This document shows, one piece after another, positions 1 through 2,989 of a stretch of 5,916 bases of DNA. The DNA is taken from NCBI GenBank assembly GCA_049589355.1, contig JBAWAP010000415.1, forward strand, positions 1 to 5,916. Reading direction: 5' to 3'. A program made the translations under genes and the position numbers. The stretch's first letter is position 1, and every line of letters begins with the position of its first letter. Source of the DNA: JBAWAP01 sp049589355. GTDB lineage: Bacteria > Chloroflexota > Anaerolineae > VGOG01. Below the pieces are notes generated by a model. The model searched no databases and had not been told where the DNA came from. It saw nothing but the letters and a program-made list of their open reading frames with translations.

Positions 1-167
1 ACAGGGGATGGAGGAGCCGTCGGCATGACGGTTCCTATCGGATACGCCTGCTGCCCCACCGGCACCTTCTGGCTCAGCGGGCCAAGGAGCCACACCAACG
101 CCAGCACGAAGGCTGCCAACGCTGCCAAACCTAACACGCCCTTTACGAAGTTCAGTGTCCTTTCCAT
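1..167 (-). CDS. N-terminus of a single-pass membrane protein with Pro/Thr-rich linker (partial, runs off left edge)
   Basis: Unrecognised protein; only the first 55 codons lie in the window. The sequence starts MERTLNFVKG, followed by one strongly hydrophobic stretch at about residues 11-28 (Ala/Leu/Val/Trp), then a polar segment and a Pro/Thr-rich stretch at residues 46-55. This is the pattern of an N-terminal membrane anchor or uncleaved signal followed by an extracytoplasmic linker. Two in-frame ATGs exist, at 173 and 167. The ribosome binding site AGGAGG (minus strand, 181-176) lies only 2 nt from the first but 8 nt from the second, so I chose 167. The gene is the last element of a leader that begins at a good minus-strand promoter (338-365). 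No function can be assigned from the anchor alone; sensor, anti-sigma, lipoprotein-like and polysaccharide-export proteins all begin this way. Confidence 0.62.
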   Translation of the reverse strand, partial: MERTLNFVKGVLGLAALAAFVLALVWLLGPLSQKVPVGQQAYPIGTVMPTAPPSP

Positions 168-175
168 CTTCATGC

Positions 176-181
176 CCTCCT
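176..181 (-). promoter_or_regulatory. Ribosome binding site deciding the start of the left-edge gene
   Basis: The minus strand reads AGGAGG here. It lies 2 nt from the ATG at 173 and 8 nt from the in-frame ATG at 167, which favours the second start. It also sits just downstream of the hairpin at 192-236 and of the TGA that ends the 41-codon leader ORF, so access to it could be controlled by either. Confidence 0.6.
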
Positions 182-182
182 C

Positions 183-308
183 TCAACGAAAAGCGCCAAG
201 GCAACAACACGTATCCATACCTCCAGCCTTGGCGCTCGGCAAACAGCAACTTTCTTTTCGCAGTTCATCCCGTTTCCAGCGGGGGGAGGGGAACACCTTT
301 ACTTTCAT
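183..308 (-). CDS. Possible 41-aa leader peptide or small Cys-rich protein
   Basis: Between the minus-strand promoter (338-365) and the membrane-protein start lies an ATG ORF of 41 codons. It begins MKVKVFPSPRWKRDELRKES, has a CC pair at residues 21-22 and a CCC run at 34-36, and ends in TGA at 183-185. Its ribosome binding site GGGAGGAG (minus, 324-317) has a good 8-nt spacing. The ORF is in frame with the downstream gene and separated from it by the one TGA. The three Cys codons end at 201, overlapping the second arm of the 11-bp hairpin by two bases. This is the geometry expected of a ribosome-mediated attenuator sensing cysteine. An open stretch of this length is not rare by chance, and other frames of the leader are also open, so treat it as a candidate. 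Confidence 0.3.
   Translation of the reverse strand: MKVKVFPSPRWKRDELRKESCCLPSAKAGGMDTCCCLGAFR
192..236 (-). promoter_or_regulatory. 11-bp hairpin in the leader of the left-edge gene
   Basis: Positions 192-202 (agcgccaaggc) and 226-236 (gccttggcgct) form a perfect 11-bp inverted repeat with a 23-nt loop. In the minus-strand transcript the second arm runs into TTTT (192-189), then CG, and the gene's ribosome binding site follows within 8 nt. It could act as a weak terminator/attenuator or could limit access to the ribosome binding site. The T run is too short for a confident intrinsic terminator. Confidence 0.5.
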
Positions 309-337
309 CCATCTCGCTCCTCCCTAATCGCATTTTC

Positions 338-365
338 ATTTTACCACGAAAACGGCTTTTGTCAA
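338..365 (-). promoter_or_regulatory. Sigma70-type promoter for the left-edge gene
   Basis: On the minus strand, TTGACA (365-360) and TAAAAT (343-338) are separated by 16 nt. The -35 is a perfect consensus. Transcription should start near position 331, giving a ~160-nt leader before the membrane-protein start. It diverges from the promoter at 387-415. Confidence 0.7.
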
Positions 366-386
366 CTTCACGGCTCGGGCTTTGTC

Positions 387-415
387 TTGACGAAACTAGG
401 ATTTGTTGGTATACT
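387..415 (+). promoter_or_regulatory. Sigma70-type promoter for the Phd-like/DUF5678 gene
   Basis: TTGACG (387-392), a 17-nt spacer and TATACT (410-415). Transcription would start near 422, leaving a leader of about 19 nt that carries the ribosome binding site GAGGTGAT (428-435), a full 8-base match to the 16S anti-SD core, 5 nt before the ATG at 441. Confidence 0.8.
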
Positions 416-440
416 CGTTGTTGAAGCGAGGTGATGCCTT

Positions 441-869
441 ATGAGACGAGTGGTGTTGAAAGAAGCCCACGCCCCCTACACTCTGACCATTGAGGAAGAG
501 GCCCTGAGCCGGGAGCCATTTATCTTGGAGCGAGACGGTGAGGCGGTGGCTGCCATCATCCCCATTACCGAGTACGAGGCTTTTCGTGCCTGGCGAGTGG
601 CACGGGGCCGAGAGAAGAAAAGGCGGGAAGACCTTGAAGCATTTGAGTGGGAGCGGCAGGCTTTTGAAGGCTTGAAGCCTGAGCTGCTGCGCGCATATCA
701 AGGCCAATGGGTGGCCATCTACCAGGGAAAGGTAGTGGAAGCTGGTGAGGATCGGTCGCAAGTGCTGGACAGGGTCTACGACCGCTTCGGCTATGTTCCA
801 GTTTATGTACAACAGGTAGAGGAGCAGCCGCGCGTATACAAATTGCCTCATCGAAAGATGGCATGTTGA
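441..869 (+). CDS. Phd/YefM-like antitoxin-type protein fused to a DUF5678-like domain
   Basis: A 142-aa soluble protein. Residues ~20-50 (FILERDGEAVAAIIPITEYE) match the core of the Phd/YefM antitoxin fold: a strand, the D-G-E-x-V-A turn, a strand ending in a Pro, then a helix starting at the E-Y pair. Residues 51-73 are a charged, probably helical linker. Residues ~74-126 resemble DUF5678: L-x-x-Y-x-G-Q-W-V-A-I, then GKVVEAGED, a helix, and G-Y-x-P-V-Y-V. The tail RVYKLPHRKM is basic. The start is fixed by a strong promoter and ribosome binding site. Family knowledge: Phd-like domains bind DNA and neutralise toxins; DUF5678 has no established function. Inference: a regulator or orphan antitoxin-like protein. 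No toxin gene is adjacent on the same strand. A 173-aa antisense open frame overlaps it and is not credible. Confidence 0.85.
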   Translation: MRRVVLKEAHAPYTLTIEEEALSREPFILERDGEAVAAIIPITEYEAFRAWRVARGREKKRREDLEAFEWERQAFEGLKPELLRAYQGQWVAIYQGKVVEAGEDRSQVLDRVYDRFGYVPVYVQQVEEQPRVYKLPHRKMAC

Positions 870-875
870 TGTAGC

Positions 876-945
876 TAAACCACACAGGCGCGGAGAATAC
901 GGAGAAAACCTCAACAATTCTGTGTCCTCTGTGTCTTCGTGGTTA
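876..945. repeat. Degenerate CTCTGTGTCC-type intergenic palindrome
   Basis: The left part (taaaccacacaggcgcggag, continuing through gaatacggagaaaa) and the right part (ttctgtgtcctctgtgtctt then cgtggtta) are imperfect inverted copies, with matching TAA(A)CCAC and GTGGTTA ends. From memory, similar sequences built on CTCTGTGTCCTCTGTG occur widely between genes in environmental bacterial genomes. It starts 7 bases after the stop codon of the DUF5678 gene. No ORF is supported here. Confidence 0.5.
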
Positions 946-949
946 GGCG

Positions 950-1047
950 CAGCACGGGGCTGAACCCCCGTGCTGAAAGAACGAAGCCCCTTCGGGGCTA
1001 GGTTTTAGCCCGTAGGGCTTTGTTCTTTTAGCGCAGCTCGGCGCTAA
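950..1047. repeat. Cluster of nested hairpins upstream of thrC
   Basis: Three adjacent stem-loops. H1: 950-959 with 966-975, a perfect 10-bp stem (cagcacgggg/ccccgtgctg). H2: 976-989 with 1015-1028, a 14-bp stem with one G-U pair; inside it, smaller stems compete (985-990 with 994-999; 995-1000 with 1006-1011; 1007-1011 with 1015-1019). H3: 1028-1034 with 1041-1047, 7 bp (ttagcgc/gcgctaa). The density of hairpins and the position between genes suggest a REP/MITE-like repeat unit. It is also the only structured element before thrC, so an attenuator role is possible. No coding sequence is supported in 870-1103. Confidence 0.65.
1007..1029 (+). terminator. Terminator-like stem upstream of thrC
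   Basis: AGCCC (1007-1011), a 3-nt loop and GGGCT (1015-1019) are followed by the T-rich tail TTGTTCTTTT. It could end transcription of the DUF5678 gene or attenuate thrC. The stem is only 5 bp and competes with the 995-1000/1006-1011 stem and the 14-bp outer stem, so function is uncertain. Confidence 0.35.
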
Positions 1048-1103
1048 GCGGGCACGGCGAAAAGCCAAGGTCTATATGTGAAAGAGCACTATGGGAGGTA
1101 ACC

Positions 1104-2384
1104 ATGGACCATGTTCTGGGTTTGAAATGCGTCCTTTGCGGCGCGGAGTACGACGTCGGGGAGGTGCTCTACGTCTGCCCTAAGCACGGCGACGAAGGCA
1201 TCTTGGACGTCGTGTATGACTACGAGCTCATCAGTCGGCGGCTGACCAAGGACCATCTGGCCAGGGACCCGCAGACCAGATCCATCTGGCGCTACGCCGA
1301 CCTGTTGCCCATCGCCGACCCCAGCCTTGCCCCGCCCCTGCAGGTGGGCTGGACGCCGCTGTATCGGACCGAGAGGCTAGGGGAACGGCTGGGCCTCAAG
1401 CAGCTCTGGGTCAAGGACGACGGCCGGGAGCCCACGGCCTCTTTCAAGGACCGAGCGAGCGCGGTAGGGGTGGCCAAGGCCCTGGAGCTGGGACGCGACG
1501 TGATCACCTGTGCCTCCACGGGCAACGCCGCTTCGTCTTTGGCTGGCCTGGCGACCAGCGTTGGGCTGACCACCTACATCTTCGTCCCCCAGACCGCTCC
1601 CCAGGCCAAGGTAGCCCAACTCCTCATCTTTGGGGCCAACGTGATCATGGTGGAGGGCACCTACGATCAGGCCTTCGACCTCTGCCTGGAGGCCTCCAAG
1701 GAATACGGCTGGTACAGCCGCAACACAGCTTACAACCCCTACCTCTCCGAGGGGAAGAAGACGGCCGCTTTGGAAATCTGCGAGCAATTGGGCCTTGCCC
1801 TGAGCCCGTCGAAGGGGTGGGAAGCGCCCGACCGGATCTTCGTCTCCGTGGGCGATGGCTGCATCATCGGTGGTCTCTGGAAGGGGCTCAAGGACCTCAT
1901 CGCCCTGGGCTTTATTGACAAGATGCCGAAGCTGATGGGCGTCCAGGCGGAGGGGGCAGCGCCTCTAGTCAGGGCCTGGCGAGAAGGAACGGAAGAGATC
2001 GAGCCCATTGTCCTCAATACCCTGGCCGACAGCATCGCTGTGGGCGTGCCCCGCGACCGCATCAAGGCCCTGCGGGCGGTGCGCCAGACCGGCGGCGAGT
2101 TCGTGGCCGTGAGTGACGAGGAGATTCTGGATGCCATGCGCGTCTTGGCGCGGGGAGCGGCCGTCTTCGCCGAGCCCGCTGGGGCGGCGGGCTTCGCCGG
2201 CCTGGCCAAGCTGGTGCGCGAGGGTCGGATTGATCCTGAAGAACGCATCGTGGTGCTGGTCACCGGCAATGGCCTCAAGGACGTCGCCAGCGCCATTAAG
2301 GCCACCGGCCAGCCCCACCTCATCGAGCCGACGATGGAGGACCTGAGGCGGTTGATGGGGAGGATAGGTGAGTATAGGGATTAA
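1104..2384 (+). CDS. thrC: Threonine synthase
   Basis: A 426-aa PLP enzyme of fold type II that converts O-phospho-L-homoserine and water to L-threonine and phosphate, the last step of threonine synthesis; cytoplasmic. Residues 9-28 carry Cys9, Cys12, Cys25 and His28, a zinc-ribbon-like N-terminus seen in this ThrC branch. GWTPLYR (82-88) is the usual entry to the catalytic domain. The PLP lysine is Lys115 in TASFKDRA (111-118), followed by STGNAASSLA (138-147). The phosphate-binding loop is VGDGCIIGG (249-257), and TGNGLKD (387-393) lies near the end. The ribosome binding site GGGAGGT (1093-1099) is 4 nt from the ATG. I found no clear promoter directly upstream; it may be read from 387-415 through the hairpin cluster. 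Residues 231-238 (LALSPSKG) look like a short in-frame repeat insertion: removing them restores EQLG-WEAPDR, the expected family sequence. Confidence 0.97.
   Translation: MDHVLGLKCVLCGAEYDVGEVLYVCPKHGDEGILDVVYDYELISRRLTKDHLARDPQTRSIWRYADLLPIADPSLAPPLQVGWTPLYRTERLGERLGLKQLWVKDDGREPTASFKDRASAVGVAKALELGRDVITCASTGNAASSLAGLATSVGLTTYIFVPQTAPQAKVAQLLIFGANVIMVEGTYDQAFDLCLEASKEYGWYSRNTAYNPYLSEGKKTAALEICEQLGLALSPSKGWEAPDRIFVSVGDGCIIGGLWKGLKDLIALGFIDKMPKLMGVQAEGAAPLVRAWREGTEEIEPIVLNTLADSIAVGVPRDRIKALRAVRQTGGEFVAVSDEEILDAMRVLARGAAVFAEPAGAAGFAGLAKLVREGRIDPEERIVVLVTGNGLKDVASAIKATGQPHLIEPTMEDLRRLMGRIGEYRD
1794..1817 (+). repeat. Short repeat inserted in frame in thrC
   Basis: This 24-nt stretch contains CTGAGCCCGTCGAAG (1800-1814). 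The same sequence with one extra A occurs in the coding strand of the DUF2723 gene (minus, 4101-4086). It encodes LALSPSKG between EQLG and WEAPDR of threonine synthase, where family members usually run straight through. The extra length is exactly 8 codons, so the frame is kept. Confidence 0.6.
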
Positions 2385-2386
2385 CG

Positions 2387-2403
2387 GGGGCACTTTGGGC
2401 CCC
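2387..2403 (+). terminator. Weak terminator candidate after thrC
   Basis: GGGGC (2387-2391) can pair with GCCCC (2399-2403) around a 7-nt loop, starting 3 nt after the thrC stop codon, but only a short TTT follows. It lies just before the -35 of the next gene's promoter. Support is limited. Confidence 0.2.
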
Positions 2404-2407
2404 ACCT

Positions 2408-2436
2408 TTGACTTACCGGCGTGTTTGTGGTAGAAT
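2408..2436 (+). promoter_or_regulatory. Sigma70-type promoter for the retropepsin-like gene
   Basis: TTGACT (2408-2413), a 17-nt spacer and TAGAAT (2431-2436). The predicted start near 2443 coincides with the first base of the ribosome binding site, giving an mRNA leader of only about 12 nt. Confidence 0.75.
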
Positions 2437-2442
2437 TTGATT

Positions 2443-2450
2443 GGAGGTGA
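2443..2450 (+). promoter_or_regulatory. Ribosome binding site fixing the retropepsin-like start
   Basis: GGAGGTGA lies 4 nt before the ATG at 2455. This excludes the in-frame TTG at 2437, which overlaps the end of the promoter -10 and is upstream of the ribosome binding site. Confidence 0.85.
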
Positions 2451-2454
2451 ACCT

Positions 2455-2832
2455 ATGGCTATCATTCAGAAACTGATCCGCCTGGTCGGCTCGAAGGGGA
2501 GTCAGGAGGAAGTGGCCATCTTCGATAGCGGCTCCACTTACTCCTGTATCCAACCTGAGCTGGCCGAGAAATTAGCAATTGTAGAACCCCTTCCTGAACC
2601 CATGGATTTCGGCACGGCCGAGGAGGGGAGGCAGTTGCGGGCAGAGGAAGCAGTGCGCCTCAACTTTTACTTGGACGGCTACCGCTTCTCCGACGAGTTT
2701 ATGCTTATCCCCGGCCTTTCCGAAGCGGTGATCATCGGCGCCAAGACCCTACAGGGATGGCGCATGAAATTGGACTTCGAAGCCGACGAGGTTATCATAG
2801 ACCCCCGGGTTACTCATCTCCGCTTGCTGTGA
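2455..2832 (+). CDS. Retropepsin-like (clan AA) aspartic protease, single-domain
   Basis: A 125-aa soluble protein without signal peptide or membrane segment. Residues 20-31 (VAIFDSGSTYSC) hold the D-S-G form of the catalytic motif of retropepsin-type aspartic proteases, with Asp24 as the predicted catalytic residue, followed by the helix PELAEKL. Residues 50-74 fit a flap and strand region; residues 93-116 (IIGAKTLQGW, then KLDFEADEVIID) correspond to the usual I-[IL]-G motif and C-terminal strands. With a single Asp motif and about 125 residues, it should act as a homodimer, as retropepsins do. It has its own promoter and a strong ribosome binding site. Its substrate is unknown. Small proteins of this type are often labelled 'clan AA aspartic protease' in bacteria with no known role. 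Activity is inferred from the motif only. Confidence 0.82.
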   Translation: MAIIQKLIRLVGSKGSQEEVAIFDSGSTYSCIQPELAEKLAIVEPLPEPMDFGTAEEGRQLRAEEAVRLNFYLDGYRFSDEFMLIPGLSEAVIIGAKTLQGWRMKLDFEADEVIIDPRVTHLRLL

Positions 2833-2881
2833 TCTCTGGTCCTCAGTCATCCCCACCATTGGAGCAGTCTATCTGCCACCA

Positions 2882-2970
2882 AGCCAAACCGTAGGACAGG
2901 TTGGCTGCGATGCATGCGCGTCACCTCGCCAAGTCATACCCCATCCCACAGGCGATCTGTAAATCCTGTG
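2882..2970. repeat. Small inverted repeats between convergent genes
   Basis: The 157-nt gap between the convergent retropepsin-like and DUF2723 genes (2833-2989) contains no supported gene. It holds AGCCAA (2882-2887)/TTGGCT (2901-2906) and CACAGG (2947-2952)/CCTGTG (2965-2970). Neither has a T tract, so no clear terminator is seen for either gene. On the minus strand the second pair reads CACAGGATTTACAGATCG, which resembles a CACAGGATTTACAGGAT-type intergenic repeat known to me from memory. Confidence 0.3.
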
Positions 2971-2989
2971 CATCCGTTGTTCTTCGCCA

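Noticed and set aside
183..185. In-frame TGA as a selenocysteine or readthrough codon joining the leader ORF to the membrane protein
   Set aside because: A strong ribosome binding site and two ATGs follow at once, explaining a separate start. The nearby hairpin precedes the TGA, whereas a bacterial SECIS element follows it.
396..917. 173-aa antisense open frame over the DUF5678 gene
   Set aside because: No recognisable domain and no ribosome binding site evident; the plus-strand gene has promoter, ribosome binding site and domain matches.
1739..2323. 194-aa antisense open frame within thrC
   Set aside because: Ser/Arg/Pro-rich off-frame of a confidently identified gene; no homology recognised.
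2437..2454. TTG start six codons upstream for the retropepsin-like gene
   Set aside because: It lies upstream of the GGAGGTGA ribosome binding site and probably upstream of the transcription start.
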